NCBI RefSeq assembly: GCF_017304635.1
Contig: NZ_JAFKMA010000001.1
Span: 930,001-994,000 of the forward strand
Origin: Sphingomonas sp.
GTDB lineage: Bacteria > Pseudomonadota > Alphaproteobacteria > Sphingomonadales > Sphingomonadaceae
Length of the DNA stretch: 64,000 nucleotides
Direction of reading: 5' to 3'
The translations under genes were made by a program, and so were the position numbers. Of the stretch, positions 36,458-46,700 are shown in pieces. Under the pieces are notes generated by a model, which searched no databases, was not told the origin of the DNA, and saw nothing but the letters and a program-made list of their open reading frames with translations. How positions within the stretch are numbered: position 1 is the stretch's first letter; every line of letters begins with the position of its first letter.

Positions 36458-36898
36458 TTAGGCCGCGCTGAGCAGCTTCTCGATCTCCGGGATCGGATGC
36501 CCGGTCAGGTCCTTGGCCAGTTCGCCGGCCAGCCGGTTCTCCACCTCGACATGATAATGCTTGCGCAGTTCGCCCAACGTCTTGGCCGGGGCGGCGATGA
36601 TGAGCTTCTCGAACTCGTTGGCGAGCGCACGTTTCTTCAGCATCGCGCCCACTTCGGCGGCGAAGCGATCCTCCTCCTGCTGGTGGAAATCCACTTCGTC
36701 CATCGACGATTGGCGCCCGCCGATCCCGCCCGACGCGCGGCCCGGTGCGTCGGTCTTCTGGTCGCGGTCGGCCGGATTGACCTGCTCCTCGGCATGTTCG
36801 ACGATCAGATTGGGATGCGTCGCATCGCCCTCGTTGCGCAGGAACAGCGCCTTGCGGCCGTCCGCGACGACGACGAGGGTGTTGTTGGCGATCTGCAT
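36458..36898 (-). CDS. Host attachment family protein
   Basis: A 146-residue protein of the family first described as a host-attachment protein in Agrobacterium-type bacteria. It starts MQIANNTLVVVADGRKALFL, has DFHQQEEDRFAAEVGAML near residue 70 and FEKLIIAAPAKTLGELRKHY near 95, and a predicted nucleotide-binding or baeRF-like fold. GAAGGAGAA precedes the ATG. The biochemical role is unknown and the name is historical. It is divergent from serS. Confidence 0.85.
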   Translation of the reverse strand: MQIANNTLVVVADGRKALFLRNEGDATHPNLIVEHAEEQVNPADRDQKTDAPGRASGGIGGRQSSMDEVDFHQQEEDRFAAEVGAMLKKRALANEFEKLIIAAPAKTLGELRKHYHVEVENRLAGELAKDLTGHPIPEIEKLLSAA

Positions 36899-36986
36899 GG
36901 GGATTCTCCTTCTGGTTTGACCAGAGAACGCGGCAACCGCGCGGCGGGTTGCGCCGCCCGCGCGGCGTCGCCATAGCCTGCCGCGC

Positions 36987-38267
36987 ATGCACGATATCCG
37001 CCTGATCCGGGACGATCCCGCCGCTTTCGACGCCGGCCTCGCGCGGCGCGGGCTCGCGCCGCTGGCCGCCGAGCTGGTCGCGCTCGACGAGCGTCGCCGC
37101 GCCGTCGTCACCGAATTGCAGGCCGGCCAGACTCGCCGCAACGAAGCGTCGAAGGCGATCGGCGCGGCGAAAGCGGCCAGGGACGAGGCGACCGCGCAAG
37201 GCTTGATGGCCGAGGTCGCGACGTTGAAGACGCGCCTGCCCGAGCTTGAGGAGCAGGAAAAGGCGCTCGACGCCGAGTTGAACGGCCAGTTGGCCGCCAT
37301 CCCCAACCTGCCGCTCGCCGACGTGCCGGAAGGGTCCGACGAGGACGACAACCAGCTCGTCGCCGAGCATGGCCGCAAGCCCGACTTCGGCTTCGCGATC
37401 CGCGAGCATGACGCGATCGGCCCGGCGCTCGGCCTCGATTTCGAGACCGGCGCGGCGATGGCGGGTGCGCGGTTCACGCTGGTCCGTGGCGCGGCGGCCC
37501 GGCTCAACCGCGCGCTGGGCCAGTTCGGGCTCGACGTGCTGACCCGCGACCATGGCTATGAGGAAGTCGTGCCCCCGCTGATGGTGCGCGACGAAGCGAT
37601 GTTCGGCACCGGGCAACTGCCCAAGTTCGCCGAGGATCTGTTCCAGACCACCGACGGCCGCTGGCTGATCCCCACCGCCGAGGTGAGCCTGACCAACATC
37701 GTCCGCGAGAAGATCCTGAGCGAGGCCGAGCTCCCGCTCCGCTTCACCGCGCTGACCCCCTGTTTCCGCTCCGAAGCGGGGGCGGCGGGACGCGATACGC
37801 GCGGCTTCATCCGCCAGCACCAGTTCGAAAAGGCGGAGATGGTCTCGATCGTCACCCCCGACCAGTCGGAGGTCGAGCACGAGCGGATGACCGCGGCGGC
37901 GGAGGACGTGCTCACCCGGCTCGGCTTGCCGTTCCGCCGGATGAAGCTGTGCACCGGCGACATGGGCTTCACCGCGGCACGTACCTACGACCTCGAAGTA
38001 TGGCTGCCCGGCCAGGGACGGTATCGCGAGATTTCCAGCTGTTCGACCTGCACCGATTTCCAGGCGCGCCGCATGAACGCGCGGTACCGGTCGGAGGGCG
38101 AGAAGGGCACGCGGTTCGTCCACACGCTCAACGGGTCGGGGCTGGTGGTCGGCCGCATGATGGTCGCGATCCTGGAGAATTATCAGCAGGCGGACGGATC
38201 GGTCGCGATCCCCGACGTGCTGCAACCGTATCTGCGCGGGCTCAACCGGCTCGAACCGGCAGCGTAG
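36987..38267 (+). CDS. serS: Seryl-tRNA synthetase
   Basis: Class II synthetase that charges tRNA-Ser (and tRNA-Sec where used), 426 residues. The N-terminal arm (about 1-105) is the long coiled coil for the tRNA variable arm. Motif 2 is seen in [21 protein letters not shown], with the QFEKAEM block after it, and motif 3 in [20 protein letters not shown] near residue 382. No clear Shine-Dalgarno site is seen before the ATG. The next gene starts 55 bp downstream. Confidence 0.98.
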   Translation: MHDIRLIRDDPAAFDAGLARRGLAPLAAELVALDERRRAVVTELQAGQTRRNEASKAIGAAKAARDEATAQGLMAEVATLKTRLPELEEQEKALDAELNGQLAAIPNLPLADVPEGSDEDDNQLVAEHGRKPDFGFAIREHDAIGPALGLDFETGAAMAGARFTLVRGAAARLNRALGQFGLDVLTRDHGYEEVVPPLMVRDEAMFGTGQLPKFAEDLFQTTDGRWLIPTAEVSLTNIVREKILSEAELPLRFTALTPCFRSEAGAAGRDTRGFIRQHQFEKAEMVSIVTPDQSEVEHERMTAAAEDVLTRLGLPFRRMKLCTGDMGFTAARTYDLEVWLPGQGRYREISSCSTCTDFQARRMNARYRSEGEKGTRFVHTLNGSGLVVGRMMVAILENYQQADGSVAIPDVLQPYLRGLNRLEPAA

Positions 38268-38322
38268 CGGACTTTCCGAACGGCCCGCAGCCGCTATGCT
38301 GGCACGACGACGGGAGGGCGCG

Positions 38323-39465
38323 ATGCGGACGAAGCTGTGGATCGTGATGGCGTTGCCGCTGAGCGCGTGCATCCCGGCCGGCCGCTACGATCCCGCCGAC
38401 GCCGCGCCGCCGCCCCCGCCCGCGCCACGCGCCGTGGACGAGCAACCGGCGCCGATGCCGGATTATCGCGATCCGGCGCCCGCGCAGGACTATCCGGCCG
38501 AGCGGTACGATCCCGATCGCATCGATCCGCGCATCCCCGCCCCGCCCTCCGCGCCGCCGGCCTGGGTCGCGCGACCCGTCACCCCCGATGCGCGGACGAT
38601 CCCCGACCAGACCTACACGGTCGAGCCCGGCGACAGCCTGCGCCGGATCGCCGAACGCGTCGGCGCGAGCGCGGACGTGATCGCGGCGGCGAACGATCTC
38701 GCGCCGCCCTTCGCGATCCGCGCCGGGCAGGAACTGCGCATCCCCGGCGGCCGCTACCACCTGATCCGGCCCGGCGAGTCGGGCATCGCGATCGCGCGAG
38801 CGTACGGCGTCAAATGGGCGGATATCGTCGACGCCAACCGGCTGGAAGAGCCCTATACGCTACGTGCCGGCCAGCGCGTGCTGATCCCCGGCGGCGGAGC
38901 CCCTGCTCGCCCGCCGCAGACGCTGGCAGAGCGCGCGGCGGCGTTCAGGATCGACCTCGGCGATATCGCGACCGGCGGCGGCGAGCCCGCCATCGCCGAG
39001 AACGACCGGCCGCCGCCGGCACCGACCAAGGTCCGTGCGCCGCTCCCCTCCTCGGTCCCGATCGACGCGCCGCTCACGCTCAACGGCCCGTTCCAGTGGC
39101 CGACCACCGGCGGACAGGTCGTCAAGCGGTTCGGCGCCGGCGCCAGCGGGGAGCGCAACGACGGCATCAAGATCGCTGTCCCGCTCGGCACCCCGGTCAA
39201 GGCGGCGGCGGACGGCACCGTCATCTATACCGCGACGGGTATCGCGGGGCTCGGCGGTCTCGTCATGGTCAAGCATGGCGACGGCTGGACCAGCGTTTAC
39301 GGCTATCTCGGCCGCATCCTTGTCCAGCGCGGCCAGGCGGTGCGCCGCGGCCAGCAGATCGCGCAGTCCGGCCAGACCGGCTTCGCCGACCGCCCCGAAC
39401 TCCATTTCGAACTGCGCAAGGGCCGCGCCCCGGTCGATCCGCTGACCAAGCTGTCGCGCCGATAG
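38323..39465 (+). CDS. NlpD-like lipoprotein: two LysM domains and degenerate LytM/M23 domain
   Basis: Predicted envelope lipoprotein of 380 residues. [16 protein letters not shown] gives a lipobox Cys at about 16. A Pro-rich linker is followed by LysM domains at about residues 97-142 and 144-188, then the M23 fold at about 270-375. The metallopeptidase ligands are degraded: the first motif reads NDGIKIA instead of HxGxD, and the second His site reads VYGYLG; only LHFELR keeps its His. This is the pattern of amidase activators such as NlpD and EnvC rather than an active hydrolase. CGGGAGGGCG precedes the ATG. Confidence 0.88.
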   Translation: MRTKLWIVMALPLSACIPAGRYDPADAAPPPPPAPRAVDEQPAPMPDYRDPAPAQDYPAERYDPDRIDPRIPAPPSAPPAWVARPVTPDARTIPDQTYTVEPGDSLRRIAERVGASADVIAAANDLAPPFAIRAGQELRIPGGRYHLIRPGESGIAIARAYGVKWADIVDANRLEEPYTLRAGQRVLIPGGGAPARPPQTLAERAAAFRIDLGDIATGGGEPAIAENDRPPPAPTKVRAPLPSSVPIDAPLTLNGPFQWPTTGGQVVKRFGAGASGERNDGIKIAVPLGTPVKAAADGTVIYTATGIAGLGGLVMVKHGDGWTSVYGYLGRILVQRGQAVRRGQQIAQSGQTGFADRPELHFELRKGRAPVDPLTKLSRR

Positions 39466-39512
39466 CGCGAGGGTTTGCCGCGCCGGGTCGCCATGCTACC
39501 GGCGCGCGCATC

Positions 39513-40739
39513 ATGAGCACCTATCAGTCCGACCTGCTCCGCCTGCTCGACGAGCGCGGCTACATCCATCAGATGACCGACGCGGCGGGCCTCGATGCGC
39601 TCGCGGCGAAGCAGATCGTGCCCGGCTATATCGGGTTCGATCCGACCGCGCCGTCGCTCCATGTCGGGTCGATGGTCCAGATCATGCTGCTCCGTCGCCT
39701 CCAGCAGGCGGGTCACAAGCCGATCGTGCTGATGGGCGGCGGCACCGGCAAGGTCGGCGATCCAAGCTTCAAGGACGAAGCGCGCAAGCTTATGACCGAG
39801 GAGACGATCGCGGCCAACATCGCCTCGATCAAGCGCGTATTCGAACGCTTCCTGACGTTCGGCGACGGCCCGACCGACGCAGTGATGGTCGACAATGCCG
39901 AGTGGCTCGATCGCCTCGAATATCTGCCGTTCCTGCGCGACATCGGGCGGTATTTCTCGGTCAACCGCATGCTGAGCTTCGACTCGGTGAAGCTGCGGCT
40001 CGATCGCGAGCAATCGCTGTCGTTCCTCGAGTTCAACTACATGATCCTGCAAGGGTACGATTTCCTCGAACTGTCGCGTCGGCTGGGCGTACGGTTGCAA
40101 ATGGGCGGGTCGGACCAGTGGGGGAACATCGTCAACGGCATCGACCTGGGGCGTCGCGCCGACGGCGTCGAGCTCTATGCGGTCACCACGCCGCTCATCA
40201 CCACAGCGGACGGCGGCAAGATGGGCAAGACCGCGTCGGGCGCGGTATGGCTGAACGAGGATGCGCTGCCGGCGTACGATTACTGGCAGTTCTGGCGCAA
40301 CACCGACGACCGCGACGTCGGCAAGTTCCTGCGGCTGTTCACCGACCTGCCGCTCGACGAGATCGCACGGCTGGAGGCATTGCCGGGCGCCGAGATCAAC
40401 CAGGCGAAAATCGTGCTGGCGAACGAAGCCACGGTCATGTGCCGGGGACGCGCGGCGGCGGAGCAGGCGGCGGAAACCGCGCGGCGGACGTTCGAGGAGG
40501 GCGCCAGCGGCGACGCGCTGCCGACATTGTCCGTCAGCGGCTCGATCGCCGTCGTCGACGCGCTGATCGGGCTCGGCTTCTGTTCGTCGAAGGGCGAGGC
40601 GCGGCGGCTGATCGCCGGCGGCGGCGCGCGGATCGACGGCGAGAAGGTGACCGACGAGGCGCATGCGATCACGGTCGGCGCCGATACCGTGCGCATCTCC
40701 GCCGGTAAGAAGCATCACGGGCTGCTGACCGGGGTCTGA
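39513..40739 (+). CDS. tyrS: Tyrosyl-tRNA synthetase
   Basis: Class I synthetase charging tRNA-Tyr, 408 residues. The HIGH-type motif is HVGS (residues about 50-53, in [13 protein letters not shown]); the KMSKS loop is [10 protein letters not shown], a common TyrRS variant. [17 protein letters not shown] near residue 205 is typical. A C-terminal S4 domain begins near 340 ([19 protein letters not shown]). The start at 39513 follows no strong ribosome site. It is preceded by the NlpD-like gene on the same strand. Confidence 0.98.
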   Translation: MSTYQSDLLRLLDERGYIHQMTDAAGLDALAAKQIVPGYIGFDPTAPSLHVGSMVQIMLLRRLQQAGHKPIVLMGGGTGKVGDPSFKDEARKLMTEETIAANIASIKRVFERFLTFGDGPTDAVMVDNAEWLDRLEYLPFLRDIGRYFSVNRMLSFDSVKLRLDREQSLSFLEFNYMILQGYDFLELSRRLGVRLQMGGSDQWGNIVNGIDLGRRADGVELYAVTTPLITTADGGKMGKTASGAVWLNEDALPAYDYWQFWRNTDDRDVGKFLRLFTDLPLDEIARLEALPGAEINQAKIVLANEATVMCRGRAAAEQAAETARRTFEEGASGDALPTLSVSGSIAVVDALIGLGFCSSKGEARRLIAGGGARIDGEKVTDEAHAITVGADTVRISAGKKHHGLLTGV

Positions 40740-40794
40740 GCGTTCGATCGTTTATCGCTAACGCGCGTTAAATAGATTTCTTTTCAGGCCCTTC

Positions 40795-41160
40795 ATGTCC
40801 TCGCCCTTACCCAGAACGGGTTACAGGGGCGTACGGACGATGGCGGCAACCGCATTGGCCTATTCAGAAAAGCGCGAACTCCCGCGCGACGAGGTCGATT
40901 ACCGCGCGCGCGCCTGTGGCGGGGACGCGCAGACGGTGTGGCTGCAAGTCGTCAACCTGTCGGCGCAGGGACTGATGGCGCGCGTGAGCGGCGACCGGCC
41001 GATCGGCGAGCGGCTGCGCGTGACGTTGCCGGTCGTCGGCACCATCGTCGCCGAAGTGCGCTGGTCGCTGGGCGGCCGGATCGGCTGCGAGCTCGACCGG
41101 CCGATCGGCATGGCGGATTATTACGAACTGCTCGCGGCGCTGCTCAGGGGCGTGCGCTAG
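40795..41160 (+). CDS. PilZ-domain protein
   Basis: A 121-residue single PilZ domain with both c-di-GMP motifs: RELPR (RxxxR) and NLSAQG (NxSxxG), then GRIGCELDRPI. The start is uncertain: ATG 40795 gives 121 residues, while ATG 40840 has a better AGGGG site and gives 106. It is convergent with recG (21-bp gap). It is the second intact PilZ receptor in the window. Confidence 0.82.
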   Translation: MSSPLPRTGYRGVRTMAATALAYSEKRELPRDEVDYRARACGGDAQTVWLQVVNLSAQGLMARVSGDRPIGERLRVTLPVVGTIVAEVRWSLGGRIGCELDRPIGMADYYELLAALLRGVR

Positions 41161-41180
41161 GCGCGGCGGACGCGCTGTCC

Positions 41181-43235
41181 TCAGCCCGACCGCAACAATT
41201 GCACTCCGGCGTCCCGCTCGAACAGGTAGAGCGCGATCCGCGCCGCCGTGCCACGCGGCGTCGCCAGCGCGCGGTCCTGATGCTCCAGCAGCCGGGCATC
41301 GTCGTTGGCGGCGGTCATCAACTCCTTCAGGTTCTCGGGCATCGGCAGGCGGAATCCCTGCTGCCCCGACTGTCGAGTCCCCAGCCATTCGCCGCCGCCG
41401 CGCAGGTCGAGATCGCGCTCGGCGATCAGGAAGCCGTCGGTCGTGTCGCGCATCAGCGCCAGCCGCTCGCGCGCGGTTTCGTTGAGCCGCTCGCTCCGCA
41501 ACAAAATGCAGTGCGATACGCCGCCGCCCCGCCCGACCCGGCCACGGAGCTGGTGGAGCTGCGCCAGGCCGAAGCGATCGGCATGCTCGATCACGATCAG
41601 TGTCGCGTTGGGCACGTCGACCCCGACTTCGATCACCGTGGTCGCGACCAGCACGCCGAGCGCGCCGCTGGCGAAGCGCGCCATCACCGCATCCTTTTCC
41701 GCCGGCTTCATCCGGCCATGGACCAGCCCGATGCGATCGCCGAACCGTGCGCTCAGCGCCGCGGCACGCGCCTCCGCCGCGGCGAGGTCGGTCTTCTCGC
41801 TCTCCTCGACCAGCGGGCAGACCCAATAGGATTGCTTTCCCGCCGCCAGATGACGCCCCAGCCCCTCGACCACGTCGCCCAGGCGATCCTCGGCGATGAC
41901 CGTCGTCCGGATCGGCTCGCGGCCGGGCGGCATCTCGTCGAGCCGGCTGACGTCCATTTCACCGTGCGTCGCCAGTTGCAGCGTGCGCGGGATCGGGGTC
42001 GCGGTCATCACCAGCAGATGCGGCGGCACCTGCCCCTTGGCCTGGAGCATCAGCCGTTCGGCCACGCCGAAGCGATGCTGCTCGTCCACCACGACCAGTC
42101 CGAGGTCGCGATAGCCGACGCCCTCCTGAAAGATCGCGTGCGTGCCGATCAGGATATCGATCTCGCCCGATGCCAGCCCCATCAGCGTCGCCTCACGCAC
42201 CCGACCCTTGTCGCGACCGGTCAGCGCCGCCACTCGGACGCCGAGCGAGCCGAGCATCCGGCCGAGCGTGTCGAAATGCTGGCGGGCGAGGATTTCGGTC
42301 GGGGCGAGCAGCGCCCCTTGCGCCCCGGCCTCCACCGCGATCAGCAACGCCATCGTCGCGACCAGGGTCTTGCCCGAGCCGACATCGCCTTGCAGCAATC
42401 GCAGCATCGGGCGCGACTGCGCCATGTCGCCGGCGATCTCGCCGATCGTCCGCGTCTGCGCGCCGGTCGGCGTGTAGGGCAGCTTCAACGCGTCGCGCAG
42501 CCGCCCGTCGCCCTGCAACGCCCGCCCGCGCTTGGCCCGCGCCTCGCCGCGCACCAGCATCAGCGCGAGCTGGTTGGCGAACAGCTCGTCATAGGCCAGC
42601 CGCTCGCGCGCCTTGCCATCCTGCGGATCGGCGTGCGCGCGAGCCAGCGCCTCCCGCCAGCCCGGCCAGTCGTGCTTCGCCTTCAGCCCCGGCTCGATCC
42701 ATTCGGGCAGATCGGGAGCGCGCTCGATCGCCTGATGCGCGAAATCGCTGAGCCGGCGCGAGGTCAGTCCTTCGGACAGCGGATAGATCGCCTCGCGCTC
42801 GCGGAACCCCTCGCCGGCCTCGATCAGGTCGGGATGGACGATCTGCAATTCCTGCCCGTACAGTTCGAGCTTGCCCGACACGCGCTTCGCCTCGCTTAGC
42901 GGGAGCAGCTTGCGCACCCAGCCCGACGATCCGCCGAAATAGACCAGGCTGACATAATTGCCCTTCGCGTCCGTCGCATGCACGCGAGTCGGCCCGCGCG
43001 GGCTGCTGCTGGTCTTGTAGTCGACCGGAGTCAGCGTGATCGCGATCGTTCGCCCGGCATCGGCCATGTCGAGTTCGTCGCGCGGAATCCGATCGACGAA
43101 CCCGCTCGGCAGATGGAACGCGACGTCCAGCACGCGGTGCAGCCCGAGCTTGTCGAGCGGTTTGGCCAGCCCCGGGCCGACGCCCTTCAGCGACGTCACC
43201 TCGGCGAACAGCGGGTTGAGGATATCGGGGCGCAT
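41181..43235 (-). CDS. recG: ATP-dependent DNA helicase RecG
   Basis: Branch-migrating helicase that regresses stalled forks, 684 residues. The N-terminal wedge domain (about 1-250) precedes helicase motifs: QGDVGSGKTLVATMALL (Walker A) near residue 283, VVDEQHRFGV (DEQH), TATPIPRTLQL, and GLAQLHQLRGRVGR near residue 550. The ATG at 43235 gives the family start MRPDILNPLFAEV. It diverges from sdhE across about 100 bp. Confidence 0.97.
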   Translation of the reverse strand: MRPDILNPLFAEVTSLKGVGPGLAKPLDKLGLHRVLDVAFHLPSGFVDRIPRDELDMADAGRTIAITLTPVDYKTSSSPRGPTRVHATDAKGNYVSLVYFGGSSGWVRKLLPLSEAKRVSGKLELYGQELQIVHPDLIEAGEGFREREAIYPLSEGLTSRRLSDFAHQAIERAPDLPEWIEPGLKAKHDWPGWREALARAHADPQDGKARERLAYDELFANQLALMLVRGEARAKRGRALQGDGRLRDALKLPYTPTGAQTRTIGEIAGDMAQSRPMLRLLQGDVGSGKTLVATMALLIAVEAGAQGALLAPTEILARQHFDTLGRMLGSLGVRVAALTGRDKGRVREATLMGLASGEIDILIGTHAIFQEGVGYRDLGLVVVDEQHRFGVAERLMLQAKGQVPPHLLVMTATPIPRTLQLATHGEMDVSRLDEMPPGREPIRTTVIAEDRLGDVVEGLGRHLAAGKQSYWVCPLVEESEKTDLAAAEARAAALSARFGDRIGLVHGRMKPAEKDAVMARFASGALGVLVATTVIEVGVDVPNATLIVIEHADRFGLAQLHQLRGRVGRGGGVSHCILLRSERLNETARERLALMRDTTDGFLIAERDLDLRGGGEWLGTRQSGQQGFRLPMPENLKELMTAANDDARLLEHQDRALATPRGTAARIALYLFERDAGVQLLRSG

Positions 43236-43337
43236 GATTATCTGCGGCTTATCGCGTTTCGGCTCGCGCCGGAACCGTGACAATCTCACCGCCGACGGCG
43301 CATTCCCGCGCTGCCGGCCAATCGCCGTTGGAGCAAG

Positions 43338-43604
43338 ATGGACCGCGACACCCGCCTGAAACGTCTGCGCTTTCGCGCGTGGCATCGCGGCACCAAGGAG
43401 GCCGACCTGATGATCGGCGGCTTCTTCGATCGCCACGGCGCAACGTGGGACGCGGCGCAGCTCGACTGGTTCGAAGCGCTGCTGGAGGAACAGGATGTCG
43501 ACATCATGGCCTGGGCGATCGGCACCCAGGACGTGCCCGTGCGTTGGCAGGGGCCGATGATGACCGACCTGAAGCAACTGAATTTCGTGCCGATCGCACG
43601 CTGA
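43338..43604 (+). CDS. sdhE: FAD assembly factor SdhE
   Basis: An 88-residue helical protein that helps attach FAD covalently to the succinate dehydrogenase flavoprotein. The RGxxE-type motif is seen in WHRGTKEADLMIGGF near residues 15-29, followed by LLEEQDVDIMAWAIG, typical of the family. It precedes mfd; the gap is filled by a palindromic repeat. Confidence 0.93.
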   Translation: MDRDTRLKRLRFRAWHRGTKEADLMIGGFFDRHGATWDAAQLDWFEALLEEQDVDIMAWAIGTQDVPVRWQGPMMTDLKQLNFVPIAR

Positions 43605-43614
43605 CCATCCTTCA

Positions 43615-43694
43615 CCGTTCGGTTCGAGCGAAGTCGAGAACCGGGACTGGGCGACCGCCCCGACAGGTGTCTCGACTTCGCTCGACACGAACGG
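43615..43694. repeat. Palindromic repeat abutting the mfd start
   Basis: Arms 43615-43643 and 43666-43694 (29 nt each) are complementary at 24 of 29 positions with core TCGAGCGAAGTCGAGA. The right end is 7 bp before the TTG start of mfd, and the unit occupies most of the 97-bp gap after sdhE. The core differs from the mutL/28-kb family. Confidence 0.8.
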
Positions 43695-43701
43695 ACGCAG
43701 T

Positions 43702-46700
43702 TTGACCGACCCCCGCAAGATCCTCTCTGCCAAATCCCCCCTGACCCTCGCCGGCGTTCCGGCCGGGTTCCTGCCCGTGCTGCTCGCCGACCTCGCCCGC
43801 GCCGCCCCCGGCCGAGTCGTGCTGATCGCGCCGGACGAAGCGGAAATGCGCAGCATCGCGGCGACCGCGCCGTTCTTCGCGCCCGAGCTCGAGGTGATCG
43901 CCTATCCGGCATGGGATTGCCTCCCCTACGATCGCGCCTCGCCGACCTTGCGCGTGATGGCGGAGCGGCTGGCGGCGCTGCATCGGTTGCAGGCCAGGGC
44001 CAAGGGGCCGCAACTGCTCATCACCACCGCCAATGCGGCGACGCAGCGCACGCTGACGCCGTTCCGCATCCGCCAGCTGGTCGCGCGGCTGGCGGCCGGC
44101 GAGCGGATCGGGCGCGATCGGCTCGCGGCGCTGCTGGCGGCGAACGGCTATATGCGGACCGATACCGTCCACGACCAGGGCGAGTTCGCGGTGCGCGGCG
44201 GGCTGGTCGACCTGTTCCCGAGCGGCGAGGAACAGGCGCTGCGGCTCGATTTCTTCGGCGACGAGATCGAGAGCGTGCGCAGCTTCGATCCCGCCGACCA
44301 GCGCACCACGGGCCGGATCGAGGGCTTCACTCTGCTCCCTGCGTCCGAAGCGTTGCTCGACGACGAATCGATCAAGCGGTTCCGCGCCCGCTATCGCGAG
44401 ACGTTCGGCGCGACCGCGACCGGCGACCCGCTGTACCAGGCGATCAGCGAGGGGCGTCGCCTCGCCGGCATGGAGCATTGGCTGCCGCTGTTCGAGGATC
44501 GGCTGGAGACATTGTTCGACCATATCGGCGACGACGCGATCGTCGTGCGCGAGGCGGGCGTGCCGGCAGCGGCGGAACAGCGGCTGGAGGCGGTCGCCGA
44601 TTATCAGGCGAACCGTGTCAAGGCGCAGTCGGGCGATCCCGGCAGCTATCGCCCCCTGCCCGCCGACGCGCTGTACCTGACCCCCGACGAGTGGGCGAAG
44701 CGGCTCGACGCGGCGACGGCGCACCTGACGACGCCGTTCCACGAGCCGGAAAGCGCCAGCGTCATCGACTTCACTGTCGATGGCCCGCGCGACTTTGCGC
44801 CGGAGCGGTCGAGCGGCGTCAACATCTACGAAGCGGTGGTCGATCACCTCGCCAGGCTGCGGAAGGACAAAAAGAAACCCGTTCTCGCCAGCTATTCCGC
44901 CGGCTCGCGCGATCGCCTCGCCGGGTTGCTGCGCGACCATGGCGCCGAGCGGCTGGCGCTCGCCGATACGTGGCAGGAAGCGCTGGGCAAGGCCGATGGC
45001 GGCATCGCGCTCACCGTCCTGCCGCTCGACCACGGCTTCACCGCGCCAGACATCGCGCTGCTGACCGAACAAGACATGCTCGGCGACCGGCTGGTCCGGC
45101 GCAACCGGCGCAAGAAGTCGGCCGATGCGTTCCTGGCGGAACTCGCCACGCTGTCGCCGGGCGATCTCGTCGTCCATGCCGATCACGGTATCGGCCGCTA
45201 CGAAGGGCTGACCCAGATCCCGGTGCAGAAGGCGCCGCACGATTGCGTCGCGCTGACCTATGCCGGCGGCGACAAGCTCTACGTGCCGGTCGAGAATCTC
45301 GAGGTCCTCAGCCGCTACGGTTCGGAGGAAGGCGCCGCGCTCGACAAGCTCGGCGGCGAGGCGTGGCAGCGGCGCAAGAGCCGCATGAAGGAGCGCATCC
45401 GCGAGATCGCCGGCGAGTTGATCGCGACGGCGGCCGAACGCGCGCTCCACCCCGGCGACGTGATCGAGCCCGACGAGGCCGGCTACCCCGCCTTCGTCGA
45501 TCGCTTCCCCTACGAGGAAACCGACGACCAGGATCGCGCGATCGACGACGTGCTCGGCGATCTGGCGGCGGGCAAGCCGATGGACCGGCTGGTGGTCGGC
45601 GACGTCGGCTTCGGCAAGACCGAGGTCGCGTTGCGCGCCGCGTTCGCTGCGGCGATGGCGGGGAAACAGGTCGCGATCGTCTGCCCGACCACGCTGCTCG
45701 CGCGCCAGCATTACAACAATTTCGCCGCGCGCTTCGACGGTTTCCCGCTCAAGGTCGGGCGGCTGTCGCGGCTGGTCGGTACCGCCGAGGCCAAGGCGAC
45801 GCGCGAGGGGCTCGCGGCGGGTACGATCGACGTCGTCGTCGGCACCCATGCGATCCTGGCCAAGGGCGTCGAGTTCAAGCGGCTCGGGCTCGTCGTCGTC
45901 GATGAGGAGCAGCGCTTCGGCGTCACTCACAAGGAACGGCTGAAGACGCTGCGCGCCGACGTCCATGTCCTGACCCTGACCGCCACCCCGATCCCGCGCA
46001 CGTTGCAGATGGCGATGTCGGGCATCCGCGAGTTGTCGGTGATCCAGACCCCGCCGGTCGATCGCCTGGCGGTGCGCACCTACGTCATGCCGTGGGACCC
46101 GGTCGTGCTGCGCGAGGCGTTGCTGCGCGAGCATTATCGCGGCGGGCAGAGCTTCTTCGTCACCCCGCGGATCAAGGACCTGCCCGCGATCGAGGAATTC
46201 CTGCGCGAGAGCGTGCCCGAGATCCGCTACGTCGTCGCCCACGGCCAGATGTCGGCGGGCGAGGTCGAGGAGCGGATGTCCGCCTTCTACGACAAGAAGT
46301 TCGAGGTGCTGGTCTCGACCACCATCGTCGAAAGCGGGCTCGACATCCCGAGCGCCAACACGATGATCGTCCACCGCGCCGATATGTTTGGACTTGCCCA
46401 ACTGTATCAACTTCGGGGCCGTGTTGGACGATCGAAGACGCGTGCTTATGCCTACATGACCACGCCGCCGAACCGAATCGTGACCGAAACCGCCGATAAG
46501 CGGCTCAAGGTGCTGAGCGATCTCGACACGATCGGCGCGGGATTCCAGCTCGCGAGCTACGACCTCGATATCCGGGGGGCGGGCAACTTGCTCGGCGACG
46601 AGCAATCGGGGCACATCCGCGAGGTCGGCTACGAACTCTACCAGTCGATGCTGGAGGAGGCGATCCTCGACGCGAAGGCCGGCGGTTTGGCCAAGCGCCC

